64,000 bases of DNA, from assembly GCF_013408245.1 (NCBI RefSeq), contig NZ_JACBYS010000001.1:372001-436000 (forward strand). The letters run 5' to 3'. This document shows positions 35,150 through 43,801 of this stretch, one piece after another. This DNA comes from Duganella sp. 1224. Lineage in GTDB: Bacteria > Pseudomonadota > Gammaproteobacteria > Burkholderiales > Burkholderiaceae_D. The notes beneath the pieces were generated by a model, which worked only from the letters and a program-made list of their open reading frames with translations, did not search any database and was not told where the DNA came from. Position 1 is the stretch's first letter. Each line of letters begins with the position of its first letter. Made by a program: the position numbers and the translations under genes.

Positions 35150-35167
35150 TTGAAAGCGCGCTTTCAA
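35150..35167. promoter_or_regulatory. perfect 18-bp palindrome between pirin and LysR genes
   Basis: TTGAAAGCGCGCTTTCAA is exactly self-complementary, and lies 41 nt upstream of the pirin start and 87 nt upstream of the LysR start. Its position and symmetry suit an operator of the LysR protein or another dimeric regulator. Not tested. Confidence 0.5.
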
Positions 35168-35254
35168 TCTCGCCGCATCCATGAATCACATTGTAGACCC
35201 CTGATTCAGAATAAAAAAACGGAAAAATTACCCTCCTACTATCGATAAAATCGA

Positions 35255-36190
35255 ATGCTCAGACTCAGCCTTGAAGCCCTGCAGATCGTGGACGCCATCG
35301 ACCGCCGCGGTTCCTTCTCCGCCGCCGGCAAGGAATTGCACCGCGTGCCCTCGACCATTTCCTACACCGTGAGCAAGCTGGAGGACGACCTGGGTGTGCA
35401 AGTTTTCGAACGCAACGGCCCGCGCGTCGAGCTGACCGCCGCCGGGGCCGAACTTCTGAAAGAGGGCCGCTACCTGCTAAAGGCGGCCCAGGACCTGGAG
35501 CACCGGGTGCGGCGCGTGGCCTCCGGCTGGGAAACCGAACTGGCGGTGGGCATGGACTCGATGTTTTCTGCCTGCCTGTTCCATGACGACGTGCCGGCCT
35601 TCTACCAGGTCGCCCAGCAGACCCGGCTGCGCATCGTGCAGGAAGCGCTGTCCGGCACCTGGGAGGCGCTGCTGGACCGCCGCGCCGACCTGCTGGTGGG
35701 CGCGGCCGGCGACGGCCCGGCCGGCGGCGGCTATGTGTCCGAGCCGATCGGCAAGATCAACTTCGTGTTCGCGGTGGCGCCGTCGCATCCGCTGGCTGCT
35801 GTCCAGGACAAGCTGGACCGCACCCACCTGCAGCACCACCGCGCCATCAGCGTGGCCGACTCGGCGCGGCAGATGGCGCCGCGCACCGTCGGCCTGCTGC
35901 TGGGGCAGGACACGCTCACCGTGCCGGACATGAAAACCAAGTATCAGTATCAACTGGCCGGCATGGGCTTCGGCTTCCTGCCGGAACCATGCGCGCGCCA
36001 TGCCATCGCGCGCGGCCTGCTGGTGGAAAAGGAAGTGGCCGAGCCCAAGCCGGCCGAAACCTTCTACCTGGCCTGGCGCAGCGGCGAAAACGGCGCCGCG
36101 CTCAACTGGTGGATCAACCGCATGCGCGAGCCTGGCCTGCTGGGGCGGCTGCTGTCCCATCTTCCGCATCATGGTGTTGACCAAGGCTAA
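35255..36190 (+). CDS. LysR-family transcriptional regulator
   Basis: This is a 311-residue regulator. The HTH region is LEALQIVDAIDRRGSFSAAG, with KELHRVPSTISYTVSKLEDDLGVQVFERNG. The effector domain starts near residue 90 (WETELAVGMDSMFSACLF). It resembles the YhaJ-like regulators found divergent from pirin/YhaK genes, the layout seen here. The effector is unknown. Confidence 0.9.
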   Translation: MLRLSLEALQIVDAIDRRGSFSAAGKELHRVPSTISYTVSKLEDDLGVQVFERNGPRVELTAAGAELLKEGRYLLKAAQDLEHRVRRVASGWETELAVGMDSMFSACLFHDDVPAFYQVAQQTRLRIVQEALSGTWEALLDRRADLLVGAAGDGPAGGGYVSEPIGKINFVFAVAPSHPLAAVQDKLDRTHLQHHRAISVADSARQMAPRTVGLLLGQDTLTVPDMKTKYQYQLAGMGFGFLPEPCARHAIARGLLVEKEVAEPKPAETFYLAWRSGENGAALNWWINRMREPGLLGRLLSHLPHHGVDQG

Positions 36191-36220
36191 TGACTTCGGG
36201 CAACATAGCAAGACCAATCA

Positions 36221-37213
36221 ATGGACCACTTCATGACCGCTTCCACCGCCACGGCACTGTTGCTGCATCTGCTGGCTGACCGTCACGGCAGCCCGGCAGC
36301 CTTGCTGCTGGATACCGGCCGCCTGCCGGCCGGCGCCGAAGTGCCGCTGAACCTGCTGGAGGAACTGGCCGACGGCAGCATGCATTGCTGCTACCGCGCC
36401 GACGCCGCGCCGGCATTGGCGCAGGCGCTGGAGCAGGCCGGCTGGCACGCGCTGGCCGCCGACAAGGTGCAGCGCGCCGACGACGCCTTGCCCAAGGACC
36501 TGGCGCCGGCCGTGCAATGGATCGCGGGCGACTGGTTCCTGGCGCCGCCGCCCAAGCCGGTCGGCACGCAGGCGGCCTCGCGCGCGCTGGCGCTGCAACT
36601 GGTGCAGCTGGTGTCGGCCGACGCCGACACCCACGAAATCGAGGCGCTGCTGCGGCAGGAGCCGACGCTGTCCTACCACCTGCTGCGGCTGGTCAATTCG
36701 CTCGGCATGGGCACCGGCCGCCGCGTCACCAGCTTTTCGCAGGCCATCCTGATCCTTGGCCGCGCGCAATTGCGGCGCTGGCTCAACCTGATGCTGTTCT
36801 CGTCGCGCGAGGGCGACCGCCGCTCGGCCATGCTGCTGGCGCGGGTGGCGCTGCGGGCGCGCGCGATGGAGCTGCTGTCCAAGGCCTGCGGCGAAGACAA
36901 GCAGCACCAGGAACAGGCCTTCATGGTCGGCATGTTCTCGCTGCTGGGCGTGCTGTTTGGCATGCCGCTGGAAGAGGTGCTGAAGCCGCTGACCGTCAGC
37001 GAGGCGGTGCAGCGGGCGCTGCTGGAGCACGGCGGCGAGATGGGCCAGTTGTTGTGCGTGGTCGAGTCGGCCGAGCGCGCCGACCACGCCGCGCTGGCCG
37101 GCTGCCTGGCGGCGCTGCAACTGGACGCCGCCGACTACAACCGCATCCTGATCGACGCCGTGCTGTGGATGCAGGACGTCACGGCGGGCAAGGCGGGTAG
37201 CCCCCATGCTTGA
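36221..37213 (+). CDS. HDOD-domain signalling protein
   Basis: This is a 330-residue protein. The HDOD domain occupies about 115-310, starting ASRALALQLVQLVSADADTH; it has LLRQEPTLSYHLLRLVNSLG, typical of the YuxH/EAL-HDOD group. The N-terminal ~105 residues have no readable EAL motif and may be a decayed remnant. HDOD proteins act as non-enzymatic scaffolds in c-di-GMP signalling. Its end overlaps the next gene by eight bases, so the pair is co-expressed. An alternative start is ATG 36233. Confidence 0.82.
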   Translation: MDHFMTASTATALLLHLLADRHGSPAALLLDTGRLPAGAEVPLNLLEELADGSMHCCYRADAAPALAQALEQAGWHALAADKVQRADDALPKDLAPAVQWIAGDWFLAPPPKPVGTQAASRALALQLVQLVSADADTHEIEALLRQEPTLSYHLLRLVNSLGMGTGRRVTSFSQAILILGRAQLRRWLNLMLFSSREGDRRSAMLLARVALRARAMELLSKACGEDKQHQEQAFMVGMFSLLGVLFGMPLEEVLKPLTVSEAVQRALLEHGGEMGQLLCVVESAERADHAALAGCLAALQLDAADYNRILIDAVLWMQDVTAGKAGSPHA

Positions 37214-39365
37214 CGCGATCGAGCGTTGTCTCGCACTGAGCCGCCAAGCCCGGAGTGAGCAAGGCGCGGCGCTGCAACTGACCTTGACCGAGCTGGACGC
37301 GGCGCTGAAGCAGGCACGGGCGGCGCTCAAGCCGGGCGACATGCCGCCGGAAAACGCTACCTTCGAACTCGACCTGACCGGCTACGTGAGCGCGTGGAGC
37401 GTGGGCGCGCAGCAGATGTTCGGCTACGCGGCCGACGAGGTGGTCGGCCAGCACGTGCTGTTCCTGTACGCCGAGGACGATGACGACGGCAATATCGCCG
37501 AGCTGTTCTTCGACCACGATCCCGGCGCCTCGGCCGCCCGCACCGAGGTGCGGCGCCGCAAGAAGAACGGCGACATCATCTGGGTCCACCTGGACATCGA
37601 GCTGCGTCACGACGACGGCGGCGACGCCATCGGCATGCTGGTGCGGCTGTCGCAGGCCAACCAGACGCTGTCCGACCTCGACAAGGTCAACCTGCACGCG
37701 CGCATCATCGAGGACAGCGAGCAGGGGGTGCTGATCACCGACGCCCAGGAGCGCATCGTCTCGATCAACTCCTCGTTCACCCGCATCACCGGCTACACGC
37801 CGGCCGAGTCGATCGGCCAGACGCCCGACCTGCTGCGCTCCGGCGTGCACGACGCCGAGTTCCGCGCCAAGGTGCGCAGCGCCATGCAGGGCGGCGGGCC
37901 GTGGCGCGGCGAGATCATCGGCAAGCGCAAGAACGGCGAGCTGTTTCCGCAATCGGTGACCATCAGCGCGGTGCGCGACCACAACGGCAAGATCAGCCAC
38001 ACCTTCTCGCTGTTCTCCGACATCAGCGTGCACAAGGATGCCGAGGCGCGCATGCAGCGCATGGCCAACTACGATCCGCTGACCGGGCTGCCCAACCTGT
38101 GCCTGCTGACCACGCTGGTCGGCCAGGCGCTGACCGAAACCAAGCGCTCCGGCGAGCACGGCGCGCTGATGGTGATCGAAATCACCCGCGTCGGCGCCAT
38201 CAGCGACACGCTGGGCCACGAGATCGGCAACGAGCTGCTGTGCGAAATCGGCCGCCTGTTCCGCGCCTCGCTGCGCGAGGGCGACGTGCTGGCGCGGCTG
38301 GACGGCCACCGGTTCGCGGTGGCGCTGCTGCACGTGGAAAAGCGCGAACACGCCGGCATCGTCGCCGAAAAGCTGCTGGCCACGCTGACCGCGCCGATCA
38401 CCATCGCCGCCCACAGCCTGCAGGTCGGCGCCCACGTCGGCATCACCGTCTACAACGAGGATGGCGCCGACGTCGCCACGCTGATCCGCTACGCCGACGT
38501 GGCGGTGGCCAAGGCGGCGCAAAGCCTGGAATCGAATTTCCTGTTCTACAGCGAGGAGATGAACCAGCGCGCCAAGGAGCATCTGCGCATCGAGAGCGAA
38601 TTGCGGCAGGCGCTGCAGAACCACGAGCTGCAGCTGTACTACCAGCCCAAGGTCAGCCTGCGCAGCGGCCGCATCGTCGGCGCCGAGGCGCTGCTGCGCT
38701 GGCGCCATCCGGTGCGCGGGCTGGTGTCGCCGGGCGTGTTCATTCCGGTGGCCGAGGAAACCGGCCTCATTCTCGACCTCGGCGAGTGGGTGCTGGAAGA
38801 GGCCTGCCGCCAGGTGCGCGAATGGCGCGACGCCAACATGATCATCCCGCCGATCGCCGTCAACCTGTCGGCGCGCCAGTTCGACGCCGACCTGCCGCGG
38901 CGCGTGGCGGCCGTGCTGGAGCGGCACCAGGTGCAGCCGGACCAGATCAACCTGGAAATCACCGAGAGCCTGCTGGTGCGCGGCACCGACAAGGTGATCG
39001 CCATCATGAACCAGCTGGTGGCGATGGGCATGGCGCTGGCGCTGGACGACTTTGGCACCGGCTATTCCAGCCTGGCCTACCTGAAGAAATTCCCGATCAG
39101 CACGCTGAAGATCGACCGTTCCTTTGTCATCGGCCTGCCGTACGAGGAAAACGATTGCGCCATTGCCCGCGCCATCGTCACCATGGCGCAGCAGCTGCGC
39201 CAGGAGATCGTGGCGGAAGGCGTGGAGACGGCCGAGCAGATGGCCTTCCTGCGCGAGCTGGGCTGCGACCAGCTGCAGGGCTATCTGTTCAGCCAGCCGG
39301 TGCCGGCGGCCGAGTTCGCTGCCATGCTACGCGAAGGCAAGCGGCTGGCCTTCGCCAACCGCTGA
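37206..39365 (+). CDS. PAS-PAS-GGDEF(degenerate)-EAL protein
   Basis: This is a 719-residue cytoplasmic protein. PAS domains lie at about 48-155 and 165-280 (RIVSINSSFTRITGYTPAES). The GGDEF domain (about 290-440) keeps DPLTGLPNL but has LDGHR at 365-369 in place of GGDEF, so cyclase activity is unlikely. The EAL domain (about 455-705) looks active: GAEALLRW with Glu494, ALDDFGTGYSSLAYLKKFP, LKIDRSF and AEGVETAEQ. The inferred role is c-di-GMP breakdown tuned by PAS signals, with GTP perhaps binding the dead GGDEF. Partner: the HDOD protein upstream. Confidence 0.9.
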   Translation: MLDAIERCLALSRQARSEQGAALQLTLTELDAALKQARAALKPGDMPPENATFELDLTGYVSAWSVGAQQMFGYAADEVVGQHVLFLYAEDDDDGNIAELFFDHDPGASAARTEVRRRKKNGDIIWVHLDIELRHDDGGDAIGMLVRLSQANQTLSDLDKVNLHARIIEDSEQGVLITDAQERIVSINSSFTRITGYTPAESIGQTPDLLRSGVHDAEFRAKVRSAMQGGGPWRGEIIGKRKNGELFPQSVTISAVRDHNGKISHTFSLFSDISVHKDAEARMQRMANYDPLTGLPNLCLLTTLVGQALTETKRSGEHGALMVIEITRVGAISDTLGHEIGNELLCEIGRLFRASLREGDVLARLDGHRFAVALLHVEKREHAGIVAEKLLATLTAPITIAAHSLQVGAHVGITVYNEDGADVATLIRYADVAVAKAAQSLESNFLFYSEEMNQRAKEHLRIESELRQALQNHELQLYYQPKVSLRSGRIVGAEALLRWRHPVRGLVSPGVFIPVAEETGLILDLGEWVLEEACRQVREWRDANMIIPPIAVNLSARQFDADLPRRVAAVLERHQVQPDQINLEITESLLVRGTDKVIAIMNQLVAMGMALALDDFGTGYSSLAYLKKFPISTLKIDRSFVIGLPYEENDCAIARAIVTMAQQLRQEIVAEGVETAEQMAFLRELGCDQLQGYLFSQPVPAAEFAAMLREGKRLAFANR

Positions 39366-39450
39366 ACTGCGGTGTGCTACGGAAGAGAGATAGCGTGGTA
39401 ATGTAGATGATGAAACAATGGTCTGTTTAAACTACTTACCGGAGGCTTAC

Positions 39451-40032
39451 ATGCAAAAACGTACTTTCCTGCTGCGCGCCACCGCCGCCATGGCCTTCGC
39501 CGGCTTCGCGCTCGGCGGCTGCACCACCACCACCGGCGCCGCCAAGCCCAGCTCGGCCGCGGTGAAGACCGAAATCGAACAGGGCGCCTACACCACGCTG
39601 GAGCGCCTGTACAAGGAAGTCAAGGGCTCGCGCGAGCTGGTGCACAAGGCCAATGGCGTGCTGGTGTTCCCCAACGTGGTGGCAGCCGGCCTGGTGGTCG
39701 GCGGCGAATACGGCAAGGGCGTGCTGCGCACCGGCGGCCAGACCGCCGACTACTACAGCGTGGCGTCGCTGTCGGTCGGCTTCCAGGCCGGCGCGCAATC
39801 GAAGGCCGTGGTGCTGCTGTTCATGAGCCGCGAAGCGCTGGACAAATTCCGCAACGGCAAAGGCTGGACCGCCGGCGTCGATGGCTCGGTGGCCCTGATC
39901 AAGGTCGGCGCCAACGGCGAGGTCGATACCTCCACCGCCAACAACCCGATTCAGGCCTTTGTGCTGACCAACGCCGGTCTGATGGCCAACCTGAACCTGG
40001 AAGGCACCAAGATTTCCAAACTCGACTTGTAA
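39451..40032 (+). CDS. SYLF (Ysc84)-domain lipoprotein
   Basis: This is a 193-residue protein. The signal peptide ends in lipobox ALGGC, so it is probably membrane-anchored in the periplasm. The SYLF domain follows: ANGVLVFPNVVAAGLVVGGE, then YGKGVLRTGGQTADYYSV, and AQSKAVVLLFMSREAL. SYLF domains bind phosphoinositides in eukaryotes; the bacterial role is unknown. GGAGG directly before ATG 39451 decides the start against the in-frame 39418 alternative. Confidence 0.88.
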   Translation: MQKRTFLLRATAAMAFAGFALGGCTTTTGAAKPSSAAVKTEIEQGAYTTLERLYKEVKGSRELVHKANGVLVFPNVVAAGLVVGGEYGKGVLRTGGQTADYYSVASLSVGFQAGAQSKAVVLLFMSREALDKFRNGKGWTAGVDGSVALIKVGANGEVDTSTANNPIQAFVLTNAGLMANLNLEGTKISKLDL

Positions 40033-40039
40033 GGCAATA

Positions 40040-40405
40040 ATGACCCGACCGCTCCTGGATCAAGCACGCATCCACCCCGCCGCGCTGGCGCAGATCAGCA
40101 CCTATCACACCCATCTGATCGCCGAGGTGGAGGCCGCCGTGGCCGCCAACAAGGTGGTGGTGGTGGGCATGGGTCTGAACCCGTTTCCGGCCAAGGCGCG
40201 CAAGATCCTGGAGCGCAACGGCACGCCGTACACCTATCTCAGCTACGGCAACTACTTCTCGTCCTGGCGGCCGCGCCTGGCGCTCAAGCTGTGGAGCGGC
40301 TGGTCGACCTTCCCGATGATCTTCGTCAACGGCACGCTGATCGGCGGCGCCACCGATCTGCAGAAGCTGATCGACAGCGGCGAGTTCGCGCGCCTGCTGG
40401 GCTGA
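40040..40405 (+). CDS. glutaredoxin-like protein lacking the active-site cysteines
   Basis: This is a 121-residue thioredoxin-fold protein. The cis-proline and glutathione-site motifs are present (WSGWSTFPMIFVNGTLIGGATDLQKL). The strand-turn that should hold CPYC or CGFS reads VVVVGMGLNPFPAKARKIL, with Asn-Pro-Phe-Pro at 47-50. The protein has no cysteine at all. It therefore cannot do dithiol or monothiol redox chemistry as a normal glutaredoxin, and may bind glutathione or act as a scaffold. It starts 7 nt after the SYLF gene. Confidence 0.82.
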   Translation: MTRPLLDQARIHPAALAQISTYHTHLIAEVEAAVAANKVVVVGMGLNPFPAKARKILERNGTPYTYLSYGNYFSSWRPRLALKLWSGWSTFPMIFVNGTLIGGATDLQKLIDSGEFARLLG

Positions 40406-40408
40406 GCC

Positions 40409-40798
40409 ATGCAAACGCTGCCGCTGCGCCTGCATCCCGGCGACGATCTGCGCGCGGCGCTGGTGCAAGCCTTGCTGGACAGCGGCCACCAGGCCGGCTT
40501 CGTATTGCAGGGCATTGGCAGCCTGAGCGTGGCGCAGCTGCGATACGCCGGCCTGCCGGGGCCGACCGAACTGCGCGGCGACCTGGAAATTTTGACCTTG
40601 GCCGGTTCGCTGGCGGCCGACGGCGCGCATCTGCACATGGCGGTGTCGGACGCGCGCGGCGCGCTGCTGGGCGGGCACGTGTGCGCCGGCTGCGTGGTCC
40701 GCACCACGGCCGAGGTGCTGCTGGCGCTGTTGCCGGAGCGGCGCTTCACGCGCGAGCATGACGCGCGCACCGGCTATCCCGAATTGACGATCCGCTAG
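40409..40798 (+). CDS. PPC/DUF296-domain protein
   Basis: This is a 129-residue protein of the plant-and-prokaryote-conserved (PCC/DUF296) fold. It has the typical start RLHPGDDLRAALVQALL, an inner GFVLQGIGSLSVAQLRY, and the metal or ligand-binding HLHMAVSDARGALLGGHVCAGCVV. Bacterial members form trimers; the function is unclear. It is 3 nt after the glutaredoxin-like gene. The stop forms a CTAG overlap with the convergent inhibitor gene. Confidence 0.85.
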   Translation: MQTLPLRLHPGDDLRAALVQALLDSGHQAGFVLQGIGSLSVAQLRYAGLPGPTELRGDLEILTLAGSLAADGAHLHMAVSDARGALLGGHVCAGCVVRTTAEVLLALLPERRFTREHDARTGYPELTIR

Positions 40799-41100
40799 TC
40801 CGGGTCGACTTCCTCGTTGAGCTTTTCCGTCAGCGCCTTCAGCGGCGGCGAGGCCTCGTCCAGGTGGTAGCGCACGCAGTGGGCCTGGGCGCCATCGTCG
40901 ACCTCCAGATCGTATTGAAAGTCCCACGACTTCGGCGCCGGCTTGACCAGCCGGGGCGGCAGCGCGAAGAAGTCGCTGGCGTGCAGCAACTGCTCCAGCT
41001 GGCTGGCCTGGTCGGCCGGCAGCAGCGCCAGGTCGACGGTGCGGGTCTGGGCGCCGGCCGGACCGGCGAAGCCGCCGGTGCATTTCAAAATCAGACGCAT
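40795..41100 (-). CDS. emfourin-like inhibitor of M4 peptidase
   Basis: This is a 101-residue protein starting MRLILKCTGGFAGP, with a beta-rich core (RTVDLALLPADQASQLEQLL, VRYHLDEASPPLKALTEKL). Small proteins of this shape directly downstream of protealysin-like genes are emfourin-type inhibitors. It lies 17 nt after the M4 gene on the same strand, with AAAGGAAGC as ribosome site. Assignment rests on partner and character. Confidence 0.75.
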   Translation of the reverse strand: MRLILKCTGGFAGPAGAQTRTVDLALLPADQASQLEQLLHASDFFALPPRLVKPAPKSWDFQYDLEVDDGAQAHCVRYHLDEASPPLKALTEKLNEEVDPD

Positions 41101-41117
41101 GATGCTTCCTTTACGCT

Positions 41118-42143
41118 TTACTCCACGCCGACCACTTTCCACGCGGCCTGCACCGCATGCTGCTCGGCCGAGTCGGCGCCATACAGCAGCGCGGCCGCTT
41201 GCGCGGTGGCCTTGGCCATGTCGGCGAACGTGGCGTTGGCGGTCAGCAGCGACAACGCCTTGTACCAGATCGGCCCGGCCTTGTCCCAGGAATTGCCCTT
41301 GAGCGCGATGGCGGCCGCGTAAAACGCGTGGTTGGGGATGCCGGAGTTGGTGTGGACGTCGCCGTTTTCCACATATCCTGCCATAGTTTTCGGCTGGTCG
41401 TCGCCCGACCACGTGAGCGCCTGGTTGCCGGGATCGGCCATCGAGCGCAGCGCCTTGCCGACCGATGGCGCCATGATGCCGGCGCCGATCAGCCAGTCGG
41501 CCTGTTCGACCGACTGTTTCAGCGTCCACTGCTTGACGACGCTGCCGAACACGTCGGAGATCGACTCGTTGAGCGCGCCGCTCTGGTCCTCGTACACCAG
41601 CCCGCCCGGCACCGCGTACTGCGTCACGCCGTGGGTCAGCTCGTGGGCGATGACGTCCACCGCGCCGGTGAAACCAAGGAACAGCTTGCCGTCGCCGTCG
41701 CCGTACACCATCTGCTGGCCATTCCAGAAAGCATTGTTGAACTTGTTCTGGTAATGCACGGTGGAATCGAGCCGCATGCCCTTGCCGTCGATCGAGTTGC
41801 GCTGCAGGACTTCGCGGTAGAAATCGTAGGTGGCGCCGGCGCCATCGTACGCCTGGTTGACGGCCAGGTCGGTGGACGGCTTGCTGCCTTCCTCGCGCGC
41901 CAGCTTGCCAGGCAGGGTGGACTTGTTCTGGGCGTCGTAGACGGTGCGCTGCTTGTCGCCGATGACGGCGCTGATGCCGAGCCGGATCGGCGCCACCGAG
42001 CGCTGGCCGCGCAGGTGGGCCGACACCTCGGCCGCGTCCAGCAGGCAATGGCGCTCCTGCTGGTCCGACGTTTGCTCAGCCAGCTTGCGCAGCATTTTGG
42101 GCGGAATGATGAAGCAAGTGCAGCCGTGTGGATGCGCAGCCAT
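41118..42143 (-). CDS. protealysin-like M4 metallopeptidase
   Basis: This is a 341-residue thermolysin-family zinc protease with the short protealysin-type propeptide, marked by CTCFIIPPKMLRKLA near the start and no signal peptide. The zinc site HELTH is at 167-171, with the third ligand Glu193 in ALNESISDVFG. The catalytic-side HTNSGIPNHAFY lies near 269. Without a signal peptide it is either cytoplasmic or exported in an unusual way, as described for protealysin. TTTAGGAGAACGTC precedes ATG 42143. It is followed by its likely inhibitor. Confidence 0.92.
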   Translation of the reverse strand: MAAHPHGCTCFIIPPKMLRKLAEQTSDQQERHCLLDAAEVSAHLRGQRSVAPIRLGISAVIGDKQRTVYDAQNKSTLPGKLAREEGSKPSTDLAVNQAYDGAGATYDFYREVLQRNSIDGKGMRLDSTVHYQNKFNNAFWNGQQMVYGDGDGKLFLGFTGAVDVIAHELTHGVTQYAVPGGLVYEDQSGALNESISDVFGSVVKQWTLKQSVEQADWLIGAGIMAPSVGKALRSMADPGNQALTWSGDDQPKTMAGYVENGDVHTNSGIPNHAFYAAAIALKGNSWDKAGPIWYKALSLLTANATFADMAKATAQAAALLYGADSAEQHAVQAAWKVVGVE

Positions 42144-42221
42144 GACGTTCTCCTAAACAATGCAATAACGTATTTATACACGCATTTGCACGGCCGGTAC
42201 GTCACGGTTGCCGAGTGCGGC

Positions 42222-42680
42222 TCACTCCAGCCGCACGACGAAATCCTTGCTGCCAAGGGCCTGCTGCATGTCCTGGATGGTTTTGAACGGCGAGGTCTGG
42301 ATCACCGCCACCATGCCCTGCAGCGACGCCTGCACGATGGCGACATCGCCATTGGCCAGCGCCCGGTCCAGCGCCTCGAACTGCTTGGCCAGTACCTGGC
42401 CGCGCTCGTCGAAGGTCCGCTGGATCAGCAGGTTGATGGTGTCGCGCTGGCTGCGGATCTGTTCCAGCGCCACGTCGCGCCGGGCCGCGATGTTGGCGCG
42501 GTTGGTTTGTTCCTGTTCGGCGATTTTCAGGTATTCGGTGACATTGTCGAACACGTGCTTGACGCTCTGCATCGCGTCCAGCGGTACATTGCTGAGCACG
42601 TCCTGGAGGTCACCGCCCTTGGGCTTTTTGGACTTGGCCGCGCCCAGGCTGGTGAGCATGTTGACGAGTTTGTTGGCCAT
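42222..42680 (-). CDS. uncharacterised coiled-coil protein, 152 residues
   Basis: I do not recognise this protein. It is almost wholly helical by eye. The stretch from about 45 to 110 (SVKHVFDNVTEYLKIAEQEQ, RRDVALEQIRSQRDTINLLI) has heptad-like spacing, then LDRALANGDVAIVQASLQGM. No membrane segment or signal is present. The ATG overlaps the stop of the glycine-rich gene by one base, so the two products are probably made together and may form a complex. Confidence 0.75.
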   Translation of the reverse strand: MANKLVNMLTSLGAAKSKKPKGGDLQDVLSNVPLDAMQSVKHVFDNVTEYLKIAEQEQTNRANIAARRDVALEQIRSQRDTINLLIQRTFDERGQVLAKQFEALDRALANGDVAIVQASLQGMVAVIQTSPFKTIQDMQQALGSKDFVVRLE

Positions 42681-43801
42681 TATGCAGGCTCCATCAATTG
42701 GCGGCCCTGGGCCACCGCCGCCTCGCTGTCGGCGGTGAGATTGCCGTCATCGTCCAGCACCTTGACTTTCAGCAGCGCGTACAGCGCATAGCCGAAGGCG
42801 GTCAGGGTCATGTACAGCTTGCGCTCCTCTTCGCTGAACAGCGTGAAGTCGAACGGGTCGGCATAGGCGAAGGAGGGCGTCTTGCCCAGCAACCTGTGCC
42901 ACAGTCGCTTCAGCCAATGCGATTGCAGATAGCTGCGCTTGTTCTGCTCGGCCTCCTCCTGCAACTGCCGCGCCAGCTTGCCCTTGTGCAGCAGCAGCGT
43001 TTCTGCGCCCTGCAAAACTTGCTCGAAGCGGCCGGAGACGGCGGTGATCACCTGCTGGATTTCGTCGGCGCGGCGCTGGATGTGGCCGAGCACGGCGATG
43101 CCGTTGCGCACCTGCTCGTTGGCCTCCAGGATTTCAGCTTCCTTGCTGAAGGCGTCGGTCAGCGCCTGCTCGGATTTTTTGGCGGCGGAGAAGCCCATCA
43201 CCGCGATCACCGGCCCGGCGATGGCGCCGCCCAGGATGGCGGTGCCGCCGGCCACGCCCATGCCGCCGGCGGCCAGCGAGCCACCGCCCAGCCATGCCAG
43301 CGTGGCGTTGGTGGCGGCCGCGCCGGACAGCGAACCGATCGCCGTGCCGGTCGAGGCCACGCCGATCTGCGTGGCCAGACCGCCGGCGCCGATGCCGGTC
43401 AGAATGCCGGAGGAGACCGCGCCGATGCCGTCCTTGAGCAGGTCGGCCGCCTGGTAGGAGCGCGAGGCGATATCCTTGAAATCCGGCGCCTGAATATCGA
43501 CCGGCTTGCCATCCAGTTCGATGTTGCGGTAGCTGATCTGGTTGACCTTGGCGATGGCGTCGATGAAGCGCTTCATCTGTGTGCCCTCGGTGGTCAGGCG
43601 CAGGCTGCCCAGGCTTTTCAGCGTCGACGCCGTGCTGTCCTTCTGCTCTTCCAGCAGATCGCGGCTGGTTTCCAGTTCCCACACCGCGTTCTTGACGACA
43701 CGCTCGGCCTCATCGTAGTTCTTCTTGGCGTCATAGCCTTTTTTCGCCCCCCATAATCCGCTGATGAGCGCGGCGCCGCCGATAATCAATGGTACTGCCA
43801 T
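42680..43801 (-). CDS. uncharacterised glycine-zipper membrane protein, 373 residues
   Basis: This protein has a hydrophobic N-terminus (3-18), a coiled-coil-like region (about 24-65), and then a long glycine- and alanine-rich hydrophobic block at 125-206. GGGSLAAGGMGVAGGTAILG is followed by GAIAGPVIAVMG, with many GxxxG spacings. A second helical region follows at 207-295. This helix-hairpin-helix plan resembles membrane-inserting alpha-helical proteins (ApoL-like or alpha pore formers), but no family was firmly recognised. It overlaps the YkgJ gene and the 152-residue gene by one base each. Confidence 0.75.
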   Translation of the reverse strand: MAVPLIIGGAALISGLWGAKKGYDAKKNYDEAERVVKNAVWELETSRDLLEEQKDSTASTLKSLGSLRLTTEGTQMKRFIDAIAKVNQISYRNIELDGKPVDIQAPDFKDIASRSYQAADLLKDGIGAVSSGILTGIGAGGLATQIGVASTGTAIGSLSGAAATNATLAWLGGGSLAAGGMGVAGGTAILGGAIAGPVIAVMGFSAAKKSEQALTDAFSKEAEILEANEQVRNGIAVLGHIQRRADEIQQVITAVSGRFEQVLQGAETLLLHKGKLARQLQEEAEQNKRSYLQSHWLKRLWHRLLGKTPSFAYADPFDFTLFSEEERKLYMTLTAFGYALYALLKVKVLDDDGNLTADSEAAVAQGRQLMEPA

